This document shows positions 12,259-24,136 of a stretch of 64,000 bases of DNA, one piece after another. Position 1 is the first letter of the stretch, and the number at the start of each line of letters is the position of its first letter. Location: contig JAEOAD010000030.1 in NCBI GenBank assembly GCA_036365145.1, positions 11,935,001 through 11,999,000 of the forward strand. The letters run 5' to 3'. Source of the stretch: Orientallactaga sibirica. Taxonomy: Eukaryota; Chordata; Mammalia; Rodentia; Dipodidae. Made by a program: the position numbers and the translations under genes. The notes beneath the pieces are model-generated. The model was given only the letters and a program-made list of their open reading frames with translations. It was not told the origin of the DNA and ran no database searches.

Positions 12259-12281
12259 ATTTTTTTTTTTTTTTTTTTTAC
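12259..12281. repeat. Poly-T run
   Basis: More than 20 consecutive T with no SINE body attached on either side. Confidence 0.9.
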
Positions 12282-12779
12282 TTGCCAGAGGAACTTTAGT
12301 ACATGAGCCAGTGAGAATATGTGAATTCCAGGAAATAAAGCTGCTCACATCTATCCAGGTTAAGAATATGCAAATCACTGAAAAGGAACTAATTAGAACC
12401 ATTGTCAAAACAGGTCCTACCTTGGAGTCTTAGAATGAGCTGGAGATTGGTAAATGGGGGAAGCTGGGATTTTTAGTTCTAAATGATAATCTTACAGCCA
12501 ACTCAGTTTGTTATAGGTGATATATAATCAAAACAATATCCTAGTCAGATGGGATATTTTTATTAAAAATCATATTAGATCTTGAAATATCCATTTACTT
12601 AAGGAATGCATTTAAAATTGTACTATACAATTTAAAATAGAATTTTTAAAGACTTTTTTTACTATAAAATGACTCTTTAACTCATTATAACTTATTTTTA
12701 ATTATAAGGTATTTAAAAATCCAAATCAAATGAAAACAAAATCCTTTGAGTTTAAACATTACCTCCACCGCAGAAATAG
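12282..12779. other. AT-rich unique DNA
   Basis: No recognised repeat or exon. Confidence 0.45.
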
Positions 12780-13000
12780 TTTTACTCCCTCAGGAAGATG
12801 GATCACATTCCACACTTCCTTAAAATTTCACCTCCTCAGGAAAACTCCCATGATTAATGTCACTAAGAATTTAAATCTTTAAATCTTCTACAACCCCCTA
12901 CCCTTTTCTTTTTACATACTGTCACCAGTTATACTCTATTTGATATATTTTCAAAGCAGTGTCCTACTTATTTTTGCTTCTAGCAATGTTTAAAATAGTG
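12780..13000 (+). repeat. L2 LINE relic
   Basis: Resembles the L2 3' region: 'cttaaaatttcacctcctc' then 'aggaaaactcccatg', echoing 'caaatgtcacctcctcagagaggccttccc', followed by the pyrimidine-rich downstream part. Strongly decayed. Confidence 0.5.
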
Positions 13001-13369
13001 TGCTAACACTTTGGACTTGTAAATGCAGAAGTTTTGTTTGCTAGCAGTCATTGATTTATGTTTTCTATATATTGCATTTCTCTACCTAAGTTAACATTCC
13101 TGGCTTCTTCAATCATTTACATTTGGGAGTCCAATCTCCCTCCCCTGTCTAGGCACATTCTCATTTGACTGCCTCAGGATCAGCACACCCAGGGACAAGA
13201 GCAGCGAGCCTTTCCTGCATGGCAGAGTCCTCACAGTTTATCAAGCCAGCTTGCCTTTCCTCACAGAAGTTACCTTTCCTTAAGGCACTGGGCTTATTGC
13301 TCCTCAACATGCCTTTATTCCTCTAGAGCATTGTCTGCTTTTCAACTCACAAACGTCAAGTCAAATCAT
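13001..13369. other. Unique or decayed repeat, no gene
   Basis: Nothing recognised with confidence; it may be more L2. Confidence 0.35.
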
Positions 13370-13687
13370 GCTTTGAATGTTCTCAACAGCACCCCATGCC
13401 AGCACTTTTAGCCTCCATTCAAAGCTACCTCTTACTTTATCCTTCAATATCCTTCTCAGACAGATCACCTCACCAGTGGCACTCACATGGAGTTTGCTGC
13501 AGCCATTTTCATGCACCCACTATCCCTGGTAATGATCTTGCAATTGCAGGATTCCAATGCCTTGTTGACTTATTAGCAGTTTTCCTTCCATATTGACTCC
13601 CAGCAGCTCAACTGCTAGAAGCCAGGTATGTCTGTATCATACTCGTGTCTGCCATACTTGGAATGCCTAATCTCTCTATACATTTAT
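13370..13687 (+). repeat. Probable L2 LINE relic
   Basis: Contains 'caactgctagaagccaggta' and 'gtgtctgccatacttggaatg', echoing the L2 3' end ('ctagaatgtaagctcc', 'tgctgtatccccagcgcctagaac'). The alignment is loose. Confidence 0.35.
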
Positions 13688-13807
13688 TTTTAAATTTGAG
13701 ACCAAGGTCTCTCTATGTTTCCCAGGCTGGTCCTCAACTCAAGGAATCCTCCTGCTTCAGCTTTCTGGATAGCTGAGACTACCAGTGTGTGCCATCATGC
13801 CTGGCTT
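13688..13807 (-). repeat. B1 SINE, old
   Basis: Reverse B1 landmarks: 'gagaccaaggtctctctatg', 'cccaggctggtcctcaactc', 'gtgtgtgccatcatgcctgg'. Confidence 0.8.
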
Positions 13808-14498
13808 CCTTCATAGTAAATGGGGGCCTATAACACTGTGAAAGTTGGTCCTAAATAATGGGGGAAAAACTGTTTTAACCCAGTTTTAAGATCACATATC
13901 TATTGACTTATTAACATCTCAAAAAAACTGAAAGTGATTTTGAATAAATGTTGGCAAATTACAACAGATAAGCAGAAATACTGTAAGGCTATTTTAGTTT
14001 TTGTATGGCTTTTCTTGCAATTGTATGTGTGAGAATGTCATTATTCTTCCCATACACTTGACTGACTGCTTAGCCATGTGTCACAACCTTTGAAGTGATT
14101 TTCCTTTGGAATTCAAAAGGCCTTCTTCCTTTATCTTGTATCTTCTGGATCCACTGCACCCTATATGGCTTCTCCTCTAAAGAGTAGAACTGGAAACCTT
14201 CCCTCCACTCACTGCACAAGACTGGGAATGGAGAAGCTGGTAAGAACTAAAACCAATCGTTTTCCTCCCTGTGACCCATGGTGTCCTTCATGGCATCTCC
14301 ATAAATTTTTTGAATTGGTCCCTTGATAACCATTAGGGATTGGTTCAGGTATAACTGCCTTTCATTAAAGATAATATAAACCTCAGATGTTCAAGTCTTT
14401 TATATAAAATGGGGTCATATTTGCATATAACTTATCCATATACTTCCATAAAATTTAGATAGTCTCAGTTTATGATACCCAATTAAATGCAAATAACA
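13808..14498. other. Unique DNA
   Basis: No repeat family or exon recognised. Confidence 0.45.
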
Positions 14499-14576
14499 TA
14501 TATATATGTGTTGTGTGTGTGTATGTGTATAGAATATATTATATAGTATCATATATATTATATATACATATATATT
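14499..14576. repeat. TA/TG-rich low-complexity tract
   Basis: Alternating tatata, tgtgtg and atatat runs. Confidence 0.85.
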
Positions 14577-14610
14577 GTTTACAGAATAATGGCAAGAAGT
14601 TTGATGTAGG

Positions 14611-14752
14611 CTTTTTTTTTGAGACAGGGTTTCATGTATCCCAGGTTGACCTTGAATTTACTTGAAGCTGGGAGGCCCTTGAATTCCAGATCTTCCTACC
14701 TGTGCCTTCCAAGGGTTAGGATTGCAAGTGTGTGCCACTACACCTAGCCAGA
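14611..14752 (-). repeat. B1 SINE, diverged
   Basis: Reverse B1: 'ttgagacagggtttcatgta', 'cccaggttgaccttgaattt', 'gtgtgtgccactacacctag'. About 25 bp of extra sequence in the middle (near 'cttgaagctgggaggcc') is atypical and may be a local duplication. Confidence 0.8.
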
Positions 14753-15687
14753 TGTAATATTTTCTTGTGAATATTTTTGTTTTGTGGTAGGCTGAATTTA
14801 AAGATGCCGAATCCAAGGATACAGAGGCTGGCTAAGTATAGCTGTGCACAGTGGTTTGGGTCCTCATTGTTTTGTCTTTTCTCATTTCCTGAAAACTCTG
14901 TCTGCCATGCCCTTGTTAATACCTATGGTTCCTATCTGGCACTCTGGTCTGCTCTAACTTTTGCTTTTCTTGCTTAAGTGTTCATTAAACCCATTAAATA
15001 CAGACACCCAAAAGACAAATGTGGCTTTTCCAGCTTATGTTTGTGAATCAGATGTGATAGCTTCTAAGTCACCAACACCCTTGTTTCCTATGCTGAGGTA
15101 TTACTGTAGAGTAGAATTTAAAGCAAAATGGTTGTAAACATGTTTTGAAAATTCAATATAGCTAAATATTATAGTTAAATTATATGATTAAAAGTTAATA
15201 TAGTTATTGACATATAATGATAATATATCCACTAATTTGACAGTTTTTTTGTTATGACAGAAAAATGAAGAATGTGGGTTGAAAAAATCTCCATTTGAAA
15301 TATTTTCAGCAAGAAAGTATATACTACCACATCACAATATGACTTCTAAAACAAATATAGTATTTGTTTAAAAATTAGCTAAATATTTAGTATTAGCTAA
15401 AATACTCCAATAATACTTATCACTGTGTGCTTGTCTGTCACTAATCTGTCTCCAGCTATTCATTTATTTATTTTTAAGAGCTAGGCTATACCACCCAAGA
15501 AATATCTATTTATCCATACGTATATATCATCGATCAATCTATCATTAAATAAGTATAAGCACAAATGTGCAAAATAATAACACATAATCAATCTTAGGTG
15601 AAGGATATTTGTATTTTATTTTGGTATTCTTTCCACTTTTATGTGTTTGAAGTTTTTGTTAGGATACAAAGCTTTTAAAATTTTAGT
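14753..15687. other. AT-rich unique DNA
   Basis: No recognised repeat. The 66-codon frame at 14777-14977 has no family resemblance. Confidence 0.45.
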
Positions 15688-15833
15688 AGTGAGCTAGATG
15701 TCGTGGCACATGCCTTTAATCCCAGCACTTGGGAGGCAGAAGTAGGAGGCTTGCCACCCTTAGACTACACAGTGAATTCCAGGTTGGCCTGGGCTAGAGA
15801 AAGACCTACCTCAAACCCAGCCCCCTCCCCCAA
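15688..15833 (+). repeat. B1 SINE
   Basis: Forward B1: 'gtgagctagatgtcgtggca', 'cctttaatcccagcacttgg', 'gtgaattccaggttggcc', ending in a C/A-rich tail. Confidence 0.88.
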
Positions 15834-17187
15834 AATGTAATGAATACAACATTGTATTTGGAATAGGCACAGTTTAAGGTAAAGTTTACTTAGGGACATG
15901 ACTGCTTATCAAAATTAAAAATAAAGAATTGATAACTTATGAAATAACTAAAATGATTACTATTCTTATTAAGAGAGACAATTTTCATTAAGAGTACTAG
16001 AAATATTTTGTACTTTCTTGAAACAAATTGGCTATTTCCTTGCATTTATTTTTTCCCTTCTTGTAAGCCACTTATCCACTGGTTCCCATGTTGAAATCCT
16101 TCTTAATCTGGTTCCTTCTTTGCTGTGAAATTTCAATAAGATCATTGTTACTTAAATCAACATGTTCTTTAGTCACACCTACCCAAGAACCTCCATCACC
16201 AGGTTCTACCCAAAGATCCTGTATCTTGCCTCTAGTGTAACAAAGAAACTCTTTGTGTGACTCAGAAAATAGAGCTTGCACATGGTTTATATAATGGGGT
16301 AGTATGGAGTTTTATGAGCTTAGACAGAGTTCATAAGGATAGAATGGAACAAAAGTTGTTCTAAAATCGTGTACATTTTGTCATTTCCCAATGGCATGAA
16401 CATTATACTGCTAGGTGGGATACATGGTGATTGCCTTGGAAAGGGTTAGGAAGCAGTTGGGAGGATCTCAGTAAAGCATTGGGTTTCATTCTAAGTCTCC
16501 TTTCTCCAGGAAATCTATGCCTAGAAGCAGCCATCACTACATGCCTTTATATCCTCTGAAGAAGTCAGACCCTCATTTATACCAAGCCATGTTGACAGCC
16601 AGGGTCCCTGAAACCTAAACAAGTCTTAGAAAGCTACTTACTGAATAAATTAATGTTAAGAGATGATGATAGAAGAACAAAACTCTAACATAAAATTAAT
16701 GATAAGGATATAAATGCTAGCAATATAGCACTTTGAACAAACTTGATATGAATTAAAACCTATGAATACAATATTACCATAAGTGGCCATTGAAGAGTAA
16801 CTAATTACTAGTAACCAGAGCCACTTCACAGTTCTACGTCATCTCTAGATTAAATGTTGAGGCATCTGCTCTACTATGTACAAAATCCTGTCCCAGAGGC
16901 AGGTGGTCTACTGATTGTTTGGTGCCAGTTTTCACATGAGGGTGTGTGTTGTATTCCTCCCAGCACCCAAGTAAAGGCAGATGTAAAATAATGCACGTGT
17001 TTGTGATTCCAACGTGCTTACAGTAATAGGAAGCAGAGCCAGGAAAAAGTGAAGTTCATGGGCCAACTAGACTGGCATTTATTTGTAGCAGCAAGAGAAC
17101 CTGTCTCAAAGAAGGTGGAAGAACAGCATAGATACCTCACAGTTGTCTTCTGACTTGAACAAGTGCATAATGGTGTGCATGTATGTG

Positions 17188-17189
<2 letters not shown>
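15834..17189. other. Unique DNA
   Basis: No repeat family or exon recognised. A 69-codon minus-strand frame at 16072-16281 has no known domain. Confidence 0.45.

Positions 17190-17219
<30 letters not shown>
17190..17219. repeat. (AC)n microsatellite
   Basis: About 15 ac units; it gives a spurious Thr/His or Val/Cys frame on each strand. Confidence 0.95.
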
Positions 17220-17221
<2 letters not shown>

Positions 17222-17539
17222 GGATGAAAGTTTTTCTCAAACATAAGTTGAGGGAAAAGGTAGCAATAATACAGGAAGAAGACTCAGCAAAACCTAAACT
17301 CAGCAGCCTGCTCTTGGCTGATGGATAATCACAATGTTCTTTTCAATATTCCAGGCTTTCCAAACTCTGGGTTGCAAATAACTATGATTGCAGCAGCTTA
17401 AAGAATAGCTTCATTTTCAAATATGTGTTTCATGCGTCAGCAGCAGTTGAGGGAAAAGGGGCTGTTGTCATGCAAAAACAACAACAAAAACTAACCTATA
17501 ATTAAACTCTCCACCCATCCCCTCCAGTCCAGAGAACTA
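17220..17539. other. Unique DNA
   Basis: No recognised feature. Confidence 0.4.
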
Positions 17540-18110
17540 ACCAACACCAATGCATCTTGCAAGGCCCGACTGCAGCAGGCACTGGAGGTCAGTTAGTCCT
17601 GCAGTGGAGAGTCTGCAAGCAGGCAAGTAAAGGCTGCACCTGTGCCCAAGGAACATGACTGCTTGAGCTTCTTAATGGTAAGCTTGACGAGGAACTAGGA
17701 GAGACTGGCTGCTGTCTCTCTCCTGCGAGCGGTCGTGCTTTCTTCTGGGAAGGCTCACTGGCCAAATTTACAGGGTGTATCTTCAGTGACCTTTTCCACT
17801 TATCACTGTGTCATGTGGAAACAGTGACTCCAAGGTACCTGCAGGCCATGTGCCATATGCCCAGCTACACAGCAAAGGCCCCAGGCTCTGCTGTCAAAGC
17901 ATTGTTGAATTAGTAACGAACGGTGAGCCTCAGCAAACAAAGCCTGGCAAGGAGCAATTAAAACAAATGCTGTTAGTTTCACCCAAGCCACTGAAAGGAA
18001 CTGTGGGGCACAGGGTGAAACTTGGCAGGGCTTATAAACACCGAAGAGGGGAAGGCCAAAGCCTATAGTGGCCAAATGCACAAAGTCCAGAGAAAGGAAA
18101 ACAAAACACA
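17540..18110. other. GC-richer unique block
   Basis: Repeat-free by eye and less AT-rich than its surroundings, with CpGs at about 17689-17730 (gacgagg, tgcgagcggtcgtgc). Frames are open on both strands over 17803-18114 (86 and 103 codons) but have no recognisable family. It could be a conserved noncoding element or an unrecognised exon. I have no positive evidence for coding. Confidence 0.3.
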
Positions 18111-18487
18111 TCAATCTTGCCCTTCAAAAACACACCTGGGTCTAACTCTTCTATGAAATTTCTTCATCAAAATAGCAAGATTGGTTGAAGGAATATTCAA
18201 TATTATCCAGGATTTAGCATTCAATAGTACCAAATGAAATAGTTGAAAAGCATAATGACAGTATTAGGAAAAGGCTTGCCAGTGACACCATATGTATCTA
18301 GGAAAAAGGAATTGTGTGTCTATGCAGAATACTGGGTAGAGCTCAATTTTGTGAAGTTATGACTATAATCCAGAGGACTAATTTCTTTGTGTTGAATCTA
18401 AGTCAGAATTCATTTCCTATACTTTCAAAAGTAAGTCTATGACAACCTAACTGCTGGACATTTATTGTGAACTGATAACAGGGATGG
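18111..18487. other. Unique DNA
   Basis: No recognised feature. Confidence 0.4.
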
Positions 18488-18814
18488 TGTAGTGGCTTGA
18501 ATGAGATGTCCCCGATAAATTCATGGGTTCTGAATGCTTGATCCTCAGCTGATGGAAATTTAGGAGGTGGAACCTTGCTGGAGATGGTGTGTTGGTGAAG
18601 GTTTATTAGCCCTTACCTTGCCACTGTTAGTTTGACTCACTTTTGCTCTACTGTTTTCCACCTGTTGTGTCAGAGGTGATGTTCAGCCTCCGCTCATGCC
18701 ATGTTTTCCCCTGCCATGATAGAGCTTCCCTTTGAGACAGTGTGCCAAATTAAAAGCTTTCCTCCCGTCAACTGCTTTTGGTCTGGTGCCAGCAACAAGA
18801 AGGTAACTGCAACA
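18488..18814 (+). mobile_element. Solo MaLR-type LTR
   Basis: Starts 'tgtagtggcttgaatgag' and ends 'aggtaactgcaaca', the termini seen in the other MaLR LTRs here, with an 'aattaaaa' poly(A)-type signal near 18750. Flanks gatgg (18483-18487) and gatag (18815-18819) look like a decayed 5-bp target duplication, as ERVL/MaLR integration leaves. No internal region adjoins it, so it is a solo LTR left by recombination. Confidence 0.75.
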
Positions 18815-19144
18815 GATAGGTAATCTCTTTTTGGATAGTTAATTACTACAACATAGAAAGAAGATTAACTTTGGAAACACTCCTGTGGGTTTGAAGTAGT
18901 GGTGTGTTGGCTCACTTCACACCAACTTCAGTACAGACATGAGAGAGGATTAAAAAAAATTCTCCTCAGAGTGGTTGGATACTGAGTGAATGTTGAAGGT
19001 TATGTAGGAATTAATGAGAGAGAGATGGCAAGGGTCCAGAAACCACATCTAAGATGTATGAGATAATTTCTTCCACTAAGCTTCATTGGATGAAATTCTT
19101 CCTCTTTCTCTCTCTCTCCCTGCTCTCTCCATCCATCTCTCTCC
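18815..19144. other. Unique DNA with CT-rich tract
   Basis: A (CT)n-like run at about 19100-19143 leads into the ID element; otherwise nothing is recognised. Confidence 0.45.
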
Positions 19145-19217
19145 AGGACTAGTGATTGACCCCAGGCCTTGCTCATGACAGGCTGGTAACTCTACTACTG
19201 AGCTACATCTCCAACTT
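19145..19217 (-). repeat. ID SINE
   Basis: Reverse complement of a tRNA-Ala-derived ID body: 'gattgaccccaggccttgct' then 'ctactactgagctacatctcc'. Confidence 0.75.
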
Positions 19218-19819
19218 TAAGTTGGCCTCTTAAAGAGCTTTCCCACAAGCTCCATCTAACACTTCTGCTGATATCTCAGTCACACTGAAACTTTTAAATG
19301 TAGTTGTAGTTGGGCTCATTGTAGCCTCAGACTACTTAGTGATGTGTTATTAAAGAAGAAACAGAGAATGGCTATGGACAGGCAACCAGCTGCCTCTGAC
19401 AGATAATGTCAGCCATGGGGCCAAAGAGTACATGATCTCATTGCATGCCATTGTCAGGACTCTGGTCTAGTGGATTTATAGAGGGTTGCTGACATTGATA
19501 ATATCCTTGTTGTACTGATGAAAGACTCCCTCAAGCTTTACCTTTAGTTGTTAGTTATTCCTTCATATGGTGCTGATCTGGCTGGATATCATCAGAGTGA
19601 TGATCTGCAGGAAGTATCTCTTCCTTCCAGGATATTGGAACACTGGTCACTCAGGGTGAGCCTACCTACAATGCTGCTGTGCTTTTGTGTTCCCAGCATG
19701 GACTCAGCAAGATGAGCTCAGCACACTGCATTCCTTATTCTTGTTTGTTTATCCATATTTCAATTTATTCTTTATTCATTCAATGCACAAACATAGAAAT
19801 TACATGATTCAAATATTCT
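19218..19819. other. Unique DNA
   Basis: No recognised feature. Confidence 0.4.
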
Positions 19820-19980
19820 TTTCCTATCATTTATGTGATCTTGCGCAAACTATTTAACCCCTTTGTGGTTCAGTTTCTTCATGTGTAAAAGAAGATGATA
19901 TTGTCTGTGATAGGTAATACTTGTTGTGACAACTAAATAAATTAGTTTATATAAACTAAATAAAAGGTATTATTTTGTAC
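19820..19980 (+). repeat. MIR SINE relic
   Basis: Clear MIR core: 'tgtgatcttgcgcaaactat', 'ggttcagtttcttcatgtg', 'taaaagaagatgatattg', 'gttgtgacaactaaataa', matching the ancient core 'gtgaccttgggcaagttacttaacc'. Confidence 0.75.
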
Positions 19981-20227
19981 TTTCATTTCTTATATTTATT
20001 GTGCTGCACCCAGCATCTTTCAATGTATGTGGAAAGATGACAGACACAGAACAGAAGGGAAAAACAATGTTAATTTGTCTATTGCTCAAAAAAGTAGTCA
20101 GACACTGCATGAGTTGCTTTACTCATTCTGATGTAAAAATACTTGAGAAGAAGCACCTTAAGGCAATCTATCAAGGTGCAAAGGCATAGTGGTGGGAGGG
20201 TGGAGTAGCTATGTTGTCTCCAAAGAC
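19981..20227. other. Unique DNA
   Basis: Small 62-codon frame with no recognisable family. Confidence 0.4.
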
Positions 20228-20432
20228 AAAGAGATGAATGCTGGTGCTCAGCTTACTTCCTGATTTTTATTCAGTTCAAGATTCTAGCCCATAGGATAGT
20301 GCTGCCTACATTCAGGGTGGGTTTTCCCTCCCTAACATAACATTTCTGGAAACACCCTCAGACTCACCAAGAGGTGTGTTTCCATGTTGATTCTAAATCC
20401 TATCGTGTTGACAATGAAGATTGCCCATTACA
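20228..20432 (-). mobile_element. ERVL-type (MLT2-like) LTR fragment
   Basis: On the minus strand it begins 'tgtaatgggcaatcttcatt' then 'gtcaacacgataggatttag' and 'gtttccagaaatg', the start of the same LTR family as 52947-53518 and 56680-57047. The LTR 3' half is missing. The exact family name is from memory and uncertain. Confidence 0.6.
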
Positions 20433-20559
20433 GATACAAAGAGACAACGGAGATCAGCAAAGAAAAAATAGGTGGTACTCGTCATTAATGGGACTCCGCA
20501 GGCACTTGATAATTTGCACTCTGCAAATAGCTGTTGGAGGTCTTTTCATGTCTACCTCC

Positions 20560-22429
20560 TGCTCCCCTGCCACAAATGCTGTTGGTTTCTTTTGTTGTGC
20601 AATCCCCTTTGAATTTCTTGTAGCCCCATTTGTTGATTCTTGGGGCTGTTTTCTGTGCTATTGATCTACTGTTCAGAATGTTTTTGCCTATATGCTTATA
20701 TCTTGTAGAATGTTTCCTATTTTTCTTTAGAACTTTCTATGTTTTAGGCTTTATATTAAAGTATTTGATTGAGTTTGAATCAATATCTGTACAGGGTGAG
20801 ACATGGAAATCTAATTTTATTCTTTTGTAGGTAGATATCCAGTTTTGCCAGAACAATTTGTCGAATAAGCTGTCTTTTTCTCACTGAATATTTTTGGCTC
20901 ATTTGTCAAAGGTTAGGTGGCCAAAAGAGTGCATTTTTATTTCTGGGGTCTCTGTTCAGTTCCATTCATCTTTGTGTCTGTTTCGATGCTATTACCATTC
21001 TATCCTGATCACTAATGCCCTGTAGTACAAATTGAGATTAAGTATTATGATGCCTCAACAGTGTTCTTTCTCCTTAGGATTGCTTTGGCCCTTTCAGTCT
21101 TTTGTGCTTCCATATGAATTCTTGGGTTAATTTTTACAACTGAGTGAGGAACATCATTGGAATTGTGCAGTAAATCTATAGATTACATTTGGCAAGATAG
21201 CCATTTTCACAACTTTAATTCTGTCAATCCAGAAGCATGGAAGGGCTGTCCACTGTGTGGTGTCCTTTTTTGACATTTCTTTTTAGTGTCTTGACATTTT
21301 CATTGTAGAAGTCTTTCACATTTTTTACTAGGTTTATTTACAGTAATTTAATGTGAATGGTATGTTTTCCTTGTTTTCTTCCTCTGTGAGTTTGATCTTT
21401 GTGTGTTGTTTTTGTATCCTGCACCTTTACTCAAAGTATTTATCAACTATAGAAGTGTTCTTATCACCAAATGGGTTAATAAAGTGAACAGTTCACAAAA
21501 GAGGAAACACAAATAGCAACTTCAAAGTAAAATTCAAGTGTTCAATATCAAAAACAAGTAATTAATTCACAAGTGTTCACTATCTCTAGCCATCAGGGAA
21601 ATACACATGAAAACAACTTTGAGGTAGTATCTTACCCCAGTCAAGTGTGGTTGTCATCAAGAACACAGACAACAGGTGACAGCTAGGATGCAGGGAAGAA
21701 CCCTCGTCTGCTGCTGGGGAGAGCACAAGCTAGTACAGCCATTGGGAAAATCAGTATGGAGGACTCTCAAAGCATTAGAACTAGAATTCCATATGACCCA
21801 AGGACTCCACACCTTACTAAAGAGATACTTACACACCCATGTTTATTATGACTCTGTTTACAATCCCTAAGAATTAGAATCAGCCTAGATGGTCATCAAC
21901 AAATGAATGGATAATGAAAATGAGGTACCTATACACAATGGAATTATATTCAGCAGTACTGAAAGGTAAAATTATGAAATTTGTAGGGAAATGGATGTAT
22001 CTGAATTGAGTTGTATTAAGTGAATGACTCAATTTCAGAAAGTCCCAAATCACATGTTCCCTCTGTTATACTAGTTAGTATTAATTATCTTATAATATCT
22101 ACAAGTATGTGTGTATAGGGGAGCAAATATGGGAAAATGTATAAAGTGAATATAAAGAGATGATCTGGAGGAGGGGTAAGGGATGGGTAAAAGGATACAT
22201 ATGACATGTAAACAGAAGGGGAAAGTACTGGGGGGAAAGGAATCCAAGAGGAGAGGGGACTGGGCACAAGAGAGTTGTTGAGACTCAACAAAAACAGCCA
22301 GGCGTGGTGGTACACACCTTTAATCCCAGCACTTGGGAGGCAGAGGTAGGAGGATCGCCATGAGTTCGAGGCCACCCTGACACTACATAGTGAATTCCAG
22401 GTCAGCCTGAGCTAGAGTGAGACCCTACC

Positions 22430-22470
<41 letters not shown>

Positions 22471-22560
22471 CAACAAAAACAAATTGTATTTAAAAATGCC
22501 AGAATGAATGACACCTAAATTTCTATATGACAACTAAGAATTAAAAATAAACAAATAATA
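20560..22560 (+). mobile_element. L1 LINE, 5'-inverted (twin-primed), ORF2 and 3' UTR
   Basis: From about 20560 to 21470 the sequence is antisense L1 ORF2 ('ccagttttgccagaacaatt', 'gctcatttgtcaaaggttag', 'ctttggccctttcagtc'). From about 21475 it is sense ORF2 3' end ('ccatcagggaaatacacatg', 'ggatgcagggaagaaccctc', 'tacacaatggaattatattc') running into a G-rich 3' UTR and an A-rich end near 22560. This head-to-head arrangement is the signature of twin priming. Both reading frames are broken. A B1 is inserted in the 3' UTR at 22297-22468. Confidence 0.82.
22297..22468 (+). repeat. B1 SINE with (GA)n tail
   Basis: Forward B1 starting 'cagccaggcgtggtggtaca', with a good match through 'gagtgagaccctacc', then a (GA)n microsatellite in place of the A tail. 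Flanks actcaacaaaaac (22284-22296) and aatcaacaaaaac (about 22468-22480) are the target-site duplication. It is inserted in the L1 3' UTR. Confidence 0.9.
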
Positions 22561-22979
22561 AGTAAATGGTGCCTACAGCTTATTTTCCTTCATAGGCCTG
22601 AATTCCTCACTTCTATGAACTCTTTCATATAATATGGTGAACTTTATTAGCTATAATGCCCAAGGGCTACTAGGAACAAGGCTGCCTATAAGGAGGGTTT
22701 ACCTGAGCAGGGCAGCTGGGCAAGGCAGAGGGCTGAGAGGGCAATGTGGCAGAGCTAGATTAGTACCATGAGGAAGACACACATTCTTGAGGAGAAGGAA
22801 AAGTATATTAGGATGATGTCTGGACCTGCCTCTGGGGATACAGAATGGCCTTTGATGGAAGGAGAGAACTTTTTAATTAAGACTTTCATAGCTAAATTTT
22901 GAGGCATGATCCTAGGCAGCTCCACTTTGTCAATACAGCACAAAATGTGTCATTATATCTGTTTGTATTTATGTATTTA
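22561..22979. other. Unique DNA
   Basis: No recognised feature. Confidence 0.4.
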
Positions 22980-23115
22980 ATCTCTGTCCTGCTTGATTTG
23001 AACTTTACCATGGCAGGAATTATTTCTGTTTTGTCTTCATCTTCTTTCTAGAGCTCAGTATGGTGTCTTGTATATGGATACCGAAACAAAACATGAATGA
23101 CTCAATGAATGAATT
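22980..23115 (+). repeat. L2 LINE 3' end relic
   Basis: 'accatggcaggaattatttc', 'tctagagctcagtatgg' and 'gactcaatgaatgaattg' match the end of L2 ('gagggcagggatttttg', 'ccagcgcctagaac', terminal 'tgaatgaa' units). Confidence 0.65.
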
Positions 23116-23627
23116 GGGTAGGGTGAAGGAGTCACCAGTGAATTAGTATCTTCCCTGAAGATTATTCCTCCATTTAATCCAGTATTTAAACCATTCCACC
23201 TAGTAAAATAACTATATCACGTGTCAAATTACTGAATTAAGGCCTACATTCTGGTGAGTGTAAGTACAAGTCAACCCATAATGGTGTTACCTTGAAGTTT
23301 CTTCAAAATTATTTTATCCAAGGGAACAAAGAGGAAATTATTAGTCCTAAGCTTCACTAAGTATGTGCTTGACCTCAGCCAAGTGAATCTTATGCACTCC
23401 AAGAGGCAGTGACAGAATTTCCAAACTGAGAAAGTGACACATGTGACAACACAGTGACAGGAGGTCCCTAGGAGGTTGAATGTGATAGGAGTGAGAGATG
23501 AGATTAGTAGATGTGTGACTTTTTATGAATACCTTGCTCTGCATGGTAGAGACTTTATGTCTCCAGAAATGGGAATCCAACATGTACCATGAGGTTTTCA
23601 AAAGAAAAGAGATGTAATCATATTTGT
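23116..23627. other. Unique DNA
   Basis: An 84-codon minus-strand frame (23347-23601) has no recognisable domain. Confidence 0.4.
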
Positions 23628-23766
23628 TTTTTGCTTGAGATAAGGTCTCATGTAGCCCTGGCTGGATTCAAATTTACTATGAAGTATAGTCTGGTTTTGA
23701 ATTGCAGATCCTCCTGCCTCCATCTCCCAAGTGTTTGTATTACAGAAGTGTACCACTGTGTCGGGC
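23628..23766 (-). repeat. B1 SINE, diverged
   Basis: Reverse B1: 'gagataaggtctcatgtagc', 'ctggctggattcaaattta', 'gtgtaccactgtgtcgggcc'. Confidence 0.8.
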
Positions 23767-24131
23767 CTATATTTATATTTTAGAAAGATAGTTAAGTAAT
23801 GTATTTAAATGGAGTAACTCACAGGCATTTATGTTTTGGCTGCTTTTATTACTCTTTGCTATTATCAGCCATTTGTTGAATATCTTCTCTATGTAAGGTA
23901 TTCATTTTAGGAGCCAAAAGATCCTCCAACAAAATGAAAGACTCATAAATTATGAAAAATACCAATACTTTATGATCCACTAAAAAATCAGCTGTTGGAT
24001 GAATTATAATGTAATGTTCTTTTGTAAAATGAAATTTTTATTAGTTTGTTTTTCAGATGTATTTAGATTAAATTTTATCATCTATAAAACTATTTGTATA
24101 AGAAAGAAAGATATGAAATTGATTAGTTAAG
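23767..24131. other. AT-rich unique DNA
   Basis: No recognised feature. Confidence 0.4.
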
Positions 24132-24136
24132 ATATC

